64,000 nucleotides of DNA from Sphaerulina vaccinii (GCA_022570795.1 JAKUDP010000010.1:62001-126000), one strand, 5' to 3'. Shown: positions 11,448-22,241, counted from the stretch's first letter. Program-made: numbers and translations. The notes: a model not told the origin generated them from the sequence alone.

Positions 11448-13279
11448 ATGGGCTGCCTCCCTAGCAAGTCAAGGGTTCGTGCTCTGATCACTCGAGCTGG
11501 CGACGCCGAAGACGAACGAAGGAGAAGCCAGTATGCCTTCGACTTGCAAGAAGCGGACTTGTCAGATAATGATTACCTATCGACAAAGCCAAAGTCTTCA
11601 GTCACGATAACTGTTCGACAGGTAGGACCTTCTGTCGCTCAGAAATGTCTCGACGAGATTCTACCTGCAGCGGACGATCAGACTGCGAAGCGTGGGAAGC
11701 CGATCGGACCAGTTGGATGGTGTATATGGGAAACGAAGAAAGAAAGACAAACCTTTATACGTCAGTACACAGCAGCTTGTCTTCCAGCTCATCTGCCTCA
11801 GCAGTCTTTCACATATCTACTACGCATCATGCTGACACTGTCTACACAGGCGCCGTGCTTATCGTCCTCTCCGGCAATGGCTATCGCTCTATATCAGATT
11901 GTCGGGTCGAGTTATTCTTCCCGCGCTGCGGTATGGATGTGATGGCCTACCGTGCTGGACTGGCTGTGATGGACGAAAACTCCAATACTGGTGATTACAT
12001 GAGCGCGGTAGCTACCCACGGTTTCATGGCACGTCAGTTTGGAGTTGACCGAAAAGTTGCGTTCAAAGAGCTCATGTTTGACATCGAGGCAATGCTAGAG
12101 TCACACCTCCACAACGGCAACACGCACATCAGCAGATACGGAATAGGAGGAGGTCAGAAAGAGCTGGAGTCTCAACTGAGAAATCGGGTCATCAAAAGTG
12201 TCGAGGAAACCATCTCACCGGCGGAGGCTGCACATACTATGAATGGCGACACAGAGCCGTATCTGCGACCACAGAGGTCTCAAACAACAATGACCACAAT
12301 ACCCGCTCATATGGTAAAGACGAACAGTAACTACGGTGGGTTTGTGGTAGGAGAAGTGGAAAGCCAGTATTCTGCTACTGCACCCAGCTTCCACCCGACT
12401 ACAGGTGGAGTAGGAGCTGTGCCTTATGGTAGATGGATGCAGTCCCACGGCACTGCCGTCCCTTTGGCCCCAAGAGCAAGACAGATGTGGCCTAGGACAA
12501 TGCCCATCGAAAGACCGCCTGGGCATATGTCGAGTGGAGACAGTTCAAGCAGCTTAAGCGTAGGAGCAAGCGTCGGAAATTGAGATACAAGAAGCTTCAA
12601 CGGTGCACAGACTCATGATAGGAGGTCGATGAGCTTCTTACCCAGCATGGGATGCATGCCCCTCAACCAGCGCTCTGGTTTCAGCAGGCCTCCTGCACCT
12701 CCATCATATTCCATATCGGACCCAGCCGGACGTCCTCCTTCATCTCCACTGTCCGACACTCAGCGAGATTCGGCTTCGACTTCTTCTGGACCCTCGATAC
12801 CGAGGGGCCGTGATCCTAGGCCCATCTCGCCCATGCCTGCAATGCCCGGAGCCGATGCTTTGAATCAAGCTCTAGCCGATCTCGCGGACATCACCAGTAT
12901 CATACCACCAGAGACTGTGCGGACCCATGATATTGTCAGTCAAGCCTCGAACAGCATGCCACCGGAGACTGTCCGAGCGCGTAGTGTTGTGAGTCAACGC
13001 TTCAATGTCACCCCACCACAAACCATGGAATCAGACATGGTCAGTCCTGCATCTGATTTTGATGTTCCGATCATCAAACAACCTACGCCGCCTGTCAGGA
13101 GAAACTTGATTGAGAGTGCTTGCAATAGCGATTCGGACTCTTATCGAAGTCAAAGGAGGAACTCGAACAGGTCTATGAAGGGACGGCCAACCACTAAGAT
13201 GCAATACTACGGAATGGGCATGGATAAGTTGGAGGAGGACACGACTGAGGAGGAGGGGGAGCTGTTTGCAAAGCGATAG
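11448..13279 (+). CDS. Unknown fungal protein with N-terminal lipid-anchor motif and C-terminal repeats
   Basis: I do not recognise the family. I read three exons, 11448-11760, 11850-12559 and 12611-13279, giving 563 aa. The last intron is 51 nt, in frame, and removes a TGA at 12581-12583 that would otherwise split the gene; without that splice the downstream frame is still the same, so readthrough cannot be excluded. The N-terminus MGCLPSKS is a classic myristoylation plus palmitoylation signature. Residues ~80-215 (PVGWCIWETKKERQTFIRAV to about the QKELESQL region) look folded; the rest is Ser/Pro-rich and disordered. The C-terminal part carries three imperfect copies of a ~21-residue unit starting PPETVR/PPQTME. 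Probably a membrane-associated scaffold. Confidence 0.65.
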
Positions 13280-13740
13280 ACTTGTAATGTATATGTGGTC
13301 CAGAGACTTCGGTTTGGTTCATAGCGTGAAGCATGTTCTTGATGTTCGAATAGTGAGTCGACTCGTGGGATTCCGGAAGCCTGTGTAGAATGTCGAGCAC
13401 ATCTCTGACATCGTAAGATAGTCGCCGCTGATGGTGTAGAATGTTTGCTGCAGTCGAGTCATCGGTGAGATAGCCACACTTCATTTGCAACTTCCATTTC
13501 ATAACACTGTATCACCATCGCTCTTTCCAACGTTGTCACGCATGAAAGTCACCCACATATCAAACGTAACGCGCGTTGCGATGTGAGCAGTCACCGTTGC
13601 AGCCCAACCGGAAGCGAACAGTCGTTAGGGTCTGGCGGCTTTCCATTTCGACCACATCATCCTCTCCTGGATCCTCTTCAACAACCTAAGACATCAATTC
13701 CTCATTGTATGCTTTGGACGAGGAACACTCGCCGCCGGCT

Positions 13741-13781
13741 TTCGAAGCTACCCTGGCCTGCGATATACCGGTAGCTTCGAA
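13741..13781. repeat. Perfect 12-bp inverted repeat with 17-bp loop
   Basis: TTCGAAGCTACC at 13741-13752 pairs exactly with GGTAGCTTCGAA at 13770-13781. It could be a hairpin in a transcript leader or a dyad binding site. Confidence 0.85.
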
Positions 13782-14052
13782 GAGACTTCGATGGCGAGCA
13801 CACCAGTGTCCGAGTCATGGAAGCGGTGAGAAAAGACCACCAATGTCGTACTGTCGTACGGCGTGCTCGATGGGAACTCCACGTGAAGGAGGAGCCAGTG
13901 AGCTGCAGCTGCCATGTAGGTACATGATGTGAGTGGAGCAATTATTACTGGAAGAACACTACTGCAGCAGGAAAGGTCTGAGGTGTGTGGTGGAAGAGCA
14001 ACAACAAAGGTGTGAGAAAGCAGCTGCCCGTCCCGCAATCAACACAATGCAT

Positions 14053-14073
14053 GCAGCAGCAGCAGCAGCAGCA
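14053..14073. repeat. (GCA)7 microsatellite
   Basis: Seven perfect GCA units lie in non-coding sequence upstream of the KH-domain gene. Confidence 0.9.
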
Positions 14074-14493
14074 GACTTCCCTCTCCAACCAGCCACTGCT
14101 TCTGCTTCTGCTGCTACTACGACTCCAACCTCACACAACAACACCAACACTCCAATGGTGACGGCGACATAGTCTGACTCTGTCCCACACCACCGCCTCT
14201 ACTTCCACCACCACCACTTCCACCATCTCCGCCGCCGTCCGCCATTCTCCACGCCCAACCAACCTCCTCGTACGCAAGCATCCAGACCCCACTTTCACCC
14301 TGCTTGCTTGGGGAGCTCTGAATTTGTACTGACGCGGTGCTGCTTCGCGCGAAACAGCTCTAGGCCGGACACCACACTTCACCTTTTACGTGGCTCCTAG
14401 CTAGCACACCTACAAGGACTCTCTACCAAAGTCCCACTTCGGCTTCAAGCACTTGCCGCCCAAGCGATTCCATATTGCAATCCATATCTCAAG

Positions 14494-15650
14494 ATGTCGG
14501 CAGAAGAGCAGACCTCGCCTGCCGTGGACTCGGGCATCGATGCCATTGCCGATAAGCTGGGTGCTAGCAACATTCAAGACGATCGTCCGCGTACCGAAGA
14601 CGAGTATGCCCAGTCACAACTTACCCTGCGAGCGATCGTGACGTCCAAGGAGGCCGGCGTGATCATTGGCAAGGCAGGTCAGAATGTTGCAGATCTACGA
14701 GACAAGACTGGCGTGCGCGCTGGTGTAAGCAAAGTCGTGCCTGGTGTGCATGACCGTGTCCTGACAGTCACTGGTGCTCTCAATGGCATTTCAGACGCCT
14801 ATGGACTTGTGGCAGACAGCTTGGTCAAGGGTGCACCACAGATGGGCATGGGAGGAGCAGTAGCGGTGCCTAACACTCATCGTAAGATCAATCCCTTTCA
14901 TACACGATAGACTGCCGCTGACACTGACTAGCGATTCGTCTTCTCATCTCCCACAACCAGATGGGCACAATCATCGGTCGACAGGGTCTCAAGATCAAAC
15001 AAATCCAAGACGCGAGTGGTGTACGAATGGTTGCACAGAAAGAGATGTTGCCTCAATCGACTGAACGCATTGTTGAAGTACAAGGCACACCAGATGGCAT
15101 ACAGAAGGCTGTGTGGGAGATTGGCAAGTGCCTTGTCGACGACGAGCAGCGCGGTTATGGCACAGTCCTGTACAGTCCTTCCGTCCGCATTCGAAGCGGC
15201 GAAGCAGTACCATCACCTCTCAACGGCGGTGGAGAGCCAGGACGCGGATACAATGCACCACGAAGCTTCAACAGAACTGGCAATGGTGCCGACTTTACTG
15301 GCGGTGCCTCATCTTCATACCAGCCACGCCGTAATGGAGCCCCTGAAGGTAGTGGCGGTCCACCACCACCACGTGTCGAGGAAGGCGAGGATATCCAGAC
15401 TCAAAACATCAGCATCCCTGCCGACATGGTTGGCTGCATCATTGGCCGTGGTGGTAGCAAGATCAGCGAGATCCGCAAGAGCTCCGGTGCTCGCATCTCA
15501 ATTGCCAAAGCACCTCACGATGACACTGGAGAGCGCATGTTCACCATTACTGGAGGCACGCAGGCCAACGAGAAGGCTTTGTACCTGTTATACGAGAATC
15601 TCGAGCAAGAGAAGATGCGCCGCAGTCAGATCCCGGAGGCTACAGCATAG
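14494..15650 (+). CDS. Triple KH-domain RNA-binding protein (Rnc1/Pbp2/PCBP-like)
   Basis: Two exons, 14494-14881 and 14932-15650, give 368 aa. Three KH domains are visible by their GxxG loops: KH1 with VIIGKAGQNVADLRDKTGV (from about residue 44), KH2 starting at the exon 2 boundary with IRLLISHNQMGTIIGRQGLK, and KH3 with GCIIGRGGSKISEIRKSSGA near the C-terminus. A Gly/Asn/Ser-rich linker separates KH2 and KH3. This layout matches fission yeast Rnc1 and yeast Pbp2/Hek2, which bind C/U-rich mRNA and control stability or localisation. The annotated stop is TAG at 15648-15650; the same frame stays open for 28 more protein-like codons to a TGA at 15735-15737 (see findings). Confidence 0.9.
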
Positions 15651-16531
15651 GGTGCTGATCCGTACGGCCAAAGGGGTAGCGTTCCTGTCGGTTCTCAGTC
15701 TGGACAGCAGATTCCTCCATCTCTGCTCGGTCACTGAACCAAGTCACGTCCCCAACTGGACTGCTTTCACAAACGGCACACAACATCCTAGACGGCGACC
15801 ATAGCGTTTGGACATGATCATGTTTTCTTCACGGCTAACGACCATTACGACCTTTACGCTTCGATGACACATCCGAATGCCTAATGATGTCGTCCTGGTG
15901 GCCTCTTACTACAACAACCGCGACTCACACATCATCACCCACAATCAACTTTATTCGATCAACCCCCAGCCACCTCGACACAACTTAAAATGATACCGGT
16001 AATGCTCACACATTGAAGAGTGTGGGCGGCGCTTCACAGTCTGGATTTTCACGGCGCAGCAGCAAGTGGCTGCAATTCTGCTAGAAGGGAAGGGGCGCGG
16101 CCTTGGGATCTGCTTATGCATAGCGCTGATACCACTTCGATATGTAGCAATAGGCAGTGAAAATGAGAAGGAGCAGTTGCATACTCTTCATGGCAGATTC
16201 CTTCTCATTACTCTCACTTCTCTCTCAGTGATGTGTCGTATGTCATGCTGCTACAGCTCAGTGCAATAGTGTCTCTTCAAGAATGACCGTTTCCCATAAA
16301 ATCATTGCCAAATCAATCAACGCCTGTCCCGTCCTGCTCCCAGTACCCTTGAAGCCCTGCCAATCCCAGTCTCGCCCCTTTCCACATTGACGCCTGAAAA
16401 TATCTGTCCGGAAACCACTCGAGTGCTGCAGGGTTCAAGTATCGCACTGCCCGGGGATCCAGAGGTCCAGCTCCAAGCACGTATCCTCCGGATAGCGTGC
16501 GTCCCTCTCCATCCTGTGCCCATGATCCTCC
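15651..16531. other. Intergenic between convergent KH and Yippee genes
   Basis: It begins with the 28-codon in-frame continuation of the KH gene. The rest shows only short chance frames. On the minus strand the frame after the Yippee TAG stays open for 72 codons (16531-16316); I treat this as chance. Confidence 0.4.
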
Positions 16532-16927
16532 CTAATTGACCTGGCATAACAATTCCTGTTCCAATATGTATTTCCCTTCTTTATACTTCTCTGTTGACTC
16601 GTATGCTCGATCATATTTCCACCCTACGACCTCTTTACATTGTCGACACCAAATGTCGCAGACTACGTGTCGGCCTGTTGTCATGTTTCGCTCTGTGGGA
16701 CTGCCGGCTTGGACGTTTACTACTGTGTTGAAGAGGTAGGCTTTTCCGTGTTGGCCGCGGAAGTTCTGACAGTACAGTGTTAGTTAGGTAAAGGTAGAAG
16801 ATGAGGGGAGGGTGAGGGAGAAACGCACCCTACTAATGATCTCCTCATGGTCTGCGAGATGTGTTTTGCAGTTCTTGCAGCCGTAGATGCGTTTGGCGTT
16901 GAGGTAGACGTTGTAGGCGAGGCCCAT
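16532..16927 (-). CDS. Yippee family zinc-binding protein
   Basis: Two exons on the minus strand, 16927-16829 and 16765-16532, give 110 aa, the usual Yippee length. Zinc ligands are C17-x2-C20 (IYGCKNCKTHLADH) and C72-x2-C75 (CDIWCRQCKEVVGWKYD). Conserved blocks GQHGKAYLFNTVVNV, GRHVVCDI and KYKEGKYILE match the Mis18/cereblon-like Yippee fold. It relates to S. pombe Moh1/Yippee proteins, which are subunits or partners of GID/CTLH-type complexes; that role is inferred from family knowledge only. The ORF is short and intron-split, so it is easily missed. The Met at 16927 starts the conserved MGLAYNVYLNAKRIYGCKNC block. Confidence 0.9.
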
Positions 16928-18008
16928 GACTGCTGTAGGCCGCCTCCGCCGCCTGGAGCAAGATGGATCGAGCGAGCTGCTGATGAAGTCGGGTGCTGGC
17001 GATAGGGTCTCGAATCTGGATTGCAGTTCAGCTAGTAATGTTCGAATGCGAGGTCGTCGAGTGCTTGTTCGAGTGTTCGTCTTCGTGGCTATGGTGACTA
17101 TGCAGTATCAGGCGGGGGAAGTCAAGTCAAGTAGATAGGCAGGAGCGAGTGTAATGCGGTAGGAGGCAGCAGAAAAGAGAGTGTGTCTGTGTCTGACTGC
17201 TATATTCGGTACAAGGTTCACAACCCTCAGGCGTCGATATTGATCAGCTGGTTGTAGCAGGGTAATGGTACTGGGTCGGGCAGCATGAGCTTGAAGATGA
17301 CGGGAACAGCTCCGGGTGATCATGAAGTCAGAAGTCAGCAGCGGTCTTTGGTGGGGTCTCGGTTCATGCTTCCGTTCGGGTCTCATCGGGTTAGGTACCA
17401 TTCTCACACGACTGTGCTACGACTGTCTATGTTTCGTTGATGAGAAGCTCTCTGCGTGCCATGGTAAGAAGACGAGCCCCGAGTGTTGATCTTACGGACG
17501 AACAATGCGATCGATTCTTGGGTATTTAAGCGACCAAGGTTCCGCCCCTCATGCTATGTATGAACACGCCTGCACTCATGCATCTTGATCTATGTGTATA
17601 TTTTCGTGAATTTCCTCCCACGCCATGCAGCATGATCTCGTCAGAAAGAATGCAGTAAACTGTCAGGCGTCACTCGGGCGGGCTCGTGCCACGATGCGAT
17701 TCGAGCTGTTCGAATAATGAGGGTGGTATGTCCAGCTAGTTTCAATCCGAATCATCTCCAATTATGAAGGTTGGCTTGGTTTGGCCTCGTCTTGGTGATT
17801 GGCGAGACTGAGGTGTGGAATTGGTATCAGCCATCACAATAGACCCATCGCTGGCATTACTGGTCACGGACGTCCTGGGCCCGTCGACGTTACTGGAACG
17901 GTTGACGCTCCGATGAAGTACTGTAGCCTCGGGTGCATATCCAGACTCTGTGGAGAGAGCACCTGCAAAGTCCCTCGCAATTGTGCCACCTAATCTGAGC
18001 TGCTTCTT
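16928..18008. other. 1.1-kb intergenic; left part no signal
   Basis: It lies between the Yippee start and the DUF1769 stop, both minus strand. Bases 18008-17742 are an in-frame open continuation of the DUF1769 gene (see findings). The rest shows no supported gene. Confidence 0.4.
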
Positions 18009-19081
18009 CTAGTCCAGCTCATCGTCATCTCCAGTAGCAGCAGCCGGCTTTTCAGATTCTGCCTGTTCATCGTCTTCAGGTGCGTCCATGATTGGCTTGC
18101 CTTCACTGTCCACGGGCAGTAATGTAAATATGATGACGAAGAGGGGTTCGTCTGTAGCTCGATTCTTCATCACGTATCTAAGCGAGTGTGAGCTTTGTTC
18201 AATGTCAGTTGTTTCCTCCACCAAGAAAGCAAAAACGCGAAGTGCGAAGGACTGAGGTCTTACCGGAGTGGTTGTCCGTCCCAGTGGCTTATGATGGGGA
18301 TTGTGATGCCGGGTATCATATAGAATCGTGGAAGTTTTAGCGCGAAATCTGGACGGCGTGGTCAGCATATGATCTCTCCTTGTCATCGCTCGAGGAAAGA
18401 CATACCATTAAAATCCAGATACGGGTTGAAGAAGTCATTCGAGTATTCTCTCCCCTTTTCAAAAGTAAAATCCTTCAAGTGTTGCTCCGTCAAGAAATGC
18501 TTCTGTCTTGCAGGTCCTTCTTCAGGCACACTGAAAGTGTCTCTCACTTCTTGCCCGTCTCCATCTGCTCCTTCCAGGAATACCAGAGTCTCCTCATTTG
18601 CGCGTACCTCTTCGACTTTCTCCTGCTCTTTATCGTCCTTCGGCCCTATTCTGAGCACATTCATCGAGCTCAGTAGCGGACTGTACAAATATGGTTCATC
18701 TGCGTATACATCTCCGTATAACCCTGGATCTATGTACCATGTTGCGATCTTAAACGCTTGACTGAAGCCAGGTGGTAGCTTGTCTTTGATGGGGTGATCG
18801 AAGTCGTTGCCGAAGACGACGTCGTGGCCGTTGAGGTCCTTCTTTGGTGTGAACGTAAACGCGAGCGAGTATAGATCACTCTTGTGCTTTTCGTGATCGA
18901 AGTATGGTGATGTCTTTGGCGAGCCTTCTGGTAGACCGCGGTAGTTCTGTATGCGTACTCTGAGGTCTACGGAGACATGTTCGTTGGAGATTTTGACTGA
19001 TTCTTCTGAGTTGACGGCGACTGGCCTTTGGTCTTTGTAGTCGGGTCCCGCCGTTACTTGGAGGATATACTTGTCTGCCAT
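18009..19081 (-). CDS. DUF1769 (UPF0590) family protein
   Basis: Three exons on the minus strand, 19081-18406, 18348-18264 and 18177-18009, give 309 aa. The start MADKYILQVTAGPDY, the block FTPKKDLNGHDVVFGNDFDH, the segment PGFSQAFKIATWYIDPGLYG and the block PRFYMIPGITIPIISHWDGQ are features I associate with the fungal DUF1769 family (fission yeast C409.17c). The segment of about residues 150-215 is acidic and variable. The molecular function of this family is unknown; no signal peptide or membrane segment is visible. The end DDDELD then TAG gives a plausible acidic tail, but the frame stays open for 88 codons beyond it. Confidence 0.85.
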
Positions 19082-19385
19082 GATGAATGATGTTGGCGAT
19101 GTGTTTCGGAAGAAGAAGAGGCCGTGAGTTGGAAATGTTTATCTACGTCACAACAGCCCCCACTCGAAGTTCCCAAGTATCACATGCGACATGCCACTGG
19201 TACATGGAAAGCTTTCCAGGAGGAGCGTTCGAAGTGCAAGCAGGCGCAATGGTGGAAGCGAAGACTCGCCTACTTTGCAATGGTACATATCTATCGACAA
19301 CCACTTCTATCCCAAACGCCGCGCTCTCTGGAAAATGCCGTTCGCTGGTCGCAGACTATGCACGCTAGATTCATGGGCATGGTCC

Positions 19386-20678
19386 TCATAGAACAAGTCG
19401 ACCAGGCTCTTTCTCAAGCACGAGCTTCAATCTTTCCAGATACTCAGTCGCTCTCGATTCCTCGCCATCCTTGGCTACAACGGAGAAGATGTTATCACTC
19501 GTCGATATCCCCGCAGGTACAGACGCGGGCACGGAAGCAGATTTCTTTGGCTTGGGTGCCAACAAATCAATGATATCTGCTTTCTTCGACGGCCTACTCC
19601 TCAGCAGTGAAGGCGTGCTCAATCCAGTAATCTGTGGGAAGTATGCGCCGTTCTTCGCTGTGACAATTTGGTCAAGGCCGAGAATAGAGTTGAAGAGCTC
19701 GTCTGCTGTGGGTTTCCTTCGCTTGTCCAATGGAAGATCGGCGTTGGCGAGCTCTGATGCTCTGGCGATGAAGGTCGAGAGAGGAAGGTGGATGTCCAGT
19801 GTATCCCTCACTCTCTTCTGTGTTGCAATCACCTGTGAGAGTGAGATAGGGACGGCAATTTCGGTCTCTGCTGGCAGTTCTGGTGCTGGCTTCTCAGCTG
19901 CTTTCGTGTCAGGCTTGGCTTCTGACTTCTTTGCAGGCGTATAGCTAAGGTCGAGATGTGCGAGCGTCGCTAGCCGCTTTGAGACCTCCGCTGGGTAGTC
20001 CTTATTGATCTTTCCAAGATATGCAAGTACATCTCCCTTCAGCAAACGTCCAGCCGGTCCTGTGGCTGTGACACTCTGTGCATCCTTGGCTGACAGACCA
20101 TTCTGGTGAAGCAGCGTCTCGACTGAAGGGTATAATGGAAATTCCCTGCTCGCACCACCGGTCTTCTTGCCCTCCTGACCTGCCTGCTGTGTTGCTACTG
20201 GCGCATCTTCCTTGTGCTCTGGCTCCTTTGGCTTACTCTCTTGCTTTGGCGCAGGCTTTTCCTCTTTCGCTTCTTGCTTCGGTTGTGCAGCACCCTCCTC
20301 AGCAGGCACTTCCAACGAGCTGACATCGTCCCCAGCATCTGCCGTGACTGCTATCCTGTCTCCCACCTTGATACCTTTGCTGCCTTCTGTCTTGGTGATC
20401 TTGAACAGAATTCCATCGTCTTGCGCCTCCACATCCATAGTCGCCTTGTCCGTCTCGATTTCCAGGATCACATCTCCGGCCACGAATGAGTCTCCCTCTT
20501 TCAAGTTCCATTTTGAGATATTTCCTTCAGTCATGGTAGGCGATAGCGCGGGCATTGTATAGTTCTGAGCGGCTGCATCTCGCTGGGAGACATGGAAGCT
20601 TCTTCTCGAAGCGTTACGGGAGGCATATCTGCTTGCAATGCGTGCAGACAGCCTGGCGGTGTTCGCAACTCCGGACAT
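19386..20678 (-). CDS. PDX1: Pyruvate dehydrogenase complex protein X (E3-binding protein)
   Basis: Single exon, 430 aa. The N-terminus (to about residue 35) is Arg/Ser/Ala-rich, a mitochondrial targeting peptide. A lipoyl domain follows at about residues 39-115, with MPALSPTMTEGNISKW and the lipoylation motif EIETDKATMD. An Ala/Pro/Glu/Lys-rich linker leads to a peripheral-subunit-binding domain at about residues 180-225 (LLHQNGLSAKDAQSVTATG, then GRLLKGDVLAYL). The C-terminal part lacks the HxxxDG active site of E2 acetyltransferase, so this is PDX1 and not LAT1. It tethers E3 lipoamide dehydrogenase to the E2 core in the matrix. It shares a 301-bp divergent promoter with another mitochondrial gene. 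Confidence 0.93.
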   Translation of the reverse strand: MSGVANTARLSARIASRYASRNASRRSFHVSQRDAAAQNYTMPALSPTMTEGNISKWNLKEGDSFVAGDVILEIETDKATMDVEAQDDGILFKITKTEGSKGIKVGDRIAVTADAGDDVSSLEVPAEEGAAQPKQEAKEEKPAPKQESKPKEPEHKEDAPVATQQAGQEGKKTGGASREFPLYPSVETLLHQNGLSAKDAQSVTATGPAGRLLKGDVLAYLGKINKDYPAEVSKRLATLAHLDLSYTPAKKSEAKPDTKAAEKPAPELPAETEIAVPISLSQVIATQKRVRDTLDIHLPLSTFIARASELANADLPLDKRRKPTADELFNSILGLDQIVTAKNGAYFPQITGLSTPSLLRSRPSKKADIIDLLAPKPKKSASVPASVPAGISTSDNIFSVVAKDGEESRATEYLERLKLVLEKEPGRLVL

Positions 20679-20979
20679 GGTTGCTTCCCAGTCTTACGGG
20701 ATCCTCTCTGGTGGAGCTTCCTCCAAGACCACCTCGTCCAGTTCGCTCCGAGCAGGATCTTCCAGGTGACAGACGAAACGTCGAAGGTGAGTAGTTGACG
20801 AAGAAGAGAAGTGAATGTCTTGGAAGCTACTGTATTGTTGGGACTTCGGAGATCCGCAAAGCAAAGCAAAGCAAAGCTCAGTCCCCGACACGCGAAAACG
20901 GCCCGAATTTGACTTCACTGTTGAATGCTTCACGTGTCGAGAAATCCTATACCATCGACATCTGGCCACTTTTATCAAC
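20679..20979. promoter_or_regulatory. Divergent promoter, PDX1 / mitochondrial membrane protein
   Basis: 301 bp lie between the two start codons of genes whose products both look mitochondrial, suggesting co-expression. A (GCAAA) tandem run of about four units sits near 20857-20877. Confidence 0.5.
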
Positions 20980-22122
20980 ATGGCCAGCAACATACGGCTT
21001 CTCCTGAGGCTACCACCGGCCATCCGCCAACAGATCTTCTCCGCACAATCAATTTCCAGCAGCTGCGTTATTGGCCGCCATGGCTTGTCCATTGGAAAAT
21101 CAAGACCATTGAGCATATCAGCATATCTATCGAAACAAGCCGGAAAGAACAAAGCAATGTACAAGAACGCTCAACCTCAAACGCCAACACCACAAGCCAA
21201 GAATCTGCCAAAACCACAGACATCACCTTCACCTCGAGGAAATGCTCGACCTCCCACGCCACTCCCATCACGAATGGCACCAGCCCACGCCTCAACTCCA
21301 GCTCCTCGACCTACAGCTTCAGACTGGCTCTCAACCCGCTTTCCCCGTCAGGAGACAATCCTGCTCTACGTCGCTCCCAGCCACACAGCATTCTACTTGT
21401 CATCTTACGGAGTCGGACTTTTCCTTTTAGTAGGCGCATATAGTTATTCTCAAATGTTCCTCAAAGATCCACCCGGGGAGTCTGGAAGGCCGAAGTTACC
21501 CTGGATTACGAAAGCCCTGGGAGCGGTTTCTGTGTTGGCCATTGCGACTTTCGGGACGGCTTTCATTCTGGCGCCGATGAAGTTGGTCAAGAGTATTACG
21601 GCTGTAAGGCAGGAGGTGAAAGAGGTTGAGAGGCTGGCTTCGCATAATGTCATGCCTTGGAAGTTGAGGATCGAAGTCAAAAGGGCATTACCATTTGCGA
21701 AAGCTGATGTTATGGATCTTAAGGACCCGAGGCAAGTTGTGCTTGATCGGAGTGTTCCTATGGTATCCCAAAACATCCTCTTCACGTCTTACAGTATCAA
21801 GGATTCGGAAGGGGTTACTCAACAGTATGCTACTTCTGGGACATTGGATCAAAACGAAAATACTGGGATGATCAAGAGGTTCAATCGCAGCCTCATCAAC
21901 GTTTGGCCAGGAGTGAAGAGGGAAGTTAAGAGGATGTTCTTGAGAGATCAGATGGCTTACGTGAGAGTTGAAGGAAATGGGAACTTCAAACTGGATTTGC
22001 AGCATTCTTACATGCTTGATGAGGGGAGAGTGTTGGATAAGTTGGTGGGTACTGATGGGGATGCAGCACCTGGGCAGGGGTTAAGAGGGTTCCTTGTAAA
22101 TGTTCTAGGGAGTAAGAAGTAG
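20980..22122 (+). CDS. Conserved fungal mitochondrial two-TM protein, function unknown
   Basis: Single exon, 380 aa from the Met at 20980 (MASNIRLLLRLPPAIRQQ). I prefer this start because it gives an Arg-rich, amphipathic mitochondrial targeting peptide; the same frame extends upstream without such a signal. A Pro/Thr-rich linker (about residues 65-115) is followed by two membrane segments, about 140-165 (FYLSSYGVGLFLLVGAYSYS) and 180-205 (ALGAVSVLAIATFGTAFIL). The C-terminal ~150 residues are soluble and well structured. The layout resembles small inner-membrane assembly factors, but I do not recognise the family with confidence. Its neighbour PDX1 is divergently transcribed. Confidence 0.75.
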   Translation: MASNIRLLLRLPPAIRQQIFSAQSISSSCVIGRHGLSIGKSRPLSISAYLSKQAGKNKAMYKNAQPQTPTPQAKNLPKPQTSPSPRGNARPPTPLPSRMAPAHASTPAPRPTASDWLSTRFPRQETILLYVAPSHTAFYLSSYGVGLFLLVGAYSYSQMFLKDPPGESGRPKLPWITKALGAVSVLAIATFGTAFILAPMKLVKSITAVRQEVKEVERLASHNVMPWKLRIEVKRALPFAKADVMDLKDPRQVVLDRSVPMVSQNILFTSYSIKDSEGVTQQYATSGTLDQNENTGMIKRFNRSLINVWPGVKREVKRMFLRDQMAYVRVEGNGNFKLDLQHSYMLDEGRVLDKLVGTDGDAAPGQGLRGFLVNVLGSKK

Positions 22123-22241
22123 GTGCAGAAGGTGTACAGTGTACAGTAGTAGGTAGTAATAATGCTTCCTGTAAGTATATGTCGAAGCTAAAATATCTGT
22201 ATAATACAGCTAGTAGTAGGCGTAAATCATGTCTTCTTCTC

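Larger units (their letters stand above)
13280..14493. other. 1.2-kb intergenic, low-complexity 5' region of KH gene
   Basis: No gene is supported. The stretch holds a perfect hairpin (13741-13781), a (GCA)7 tract and long C/A/T-rich pyrimidine runs approaching 14490, as is common in fungal promoters and 5' UTRs. Confidence 0.45.

Noticed and set aside
16316..16531. 72-codon open frame after the Yippee TAG stop
   Set aside because: The Yippee family ends at this point, the codon use is not distinctive and another frame of the same strand is open too. Across about 15 TAG-ending genes here the downstream open frames average roughly 30 codons, close to chance, so length alone is no evidence.
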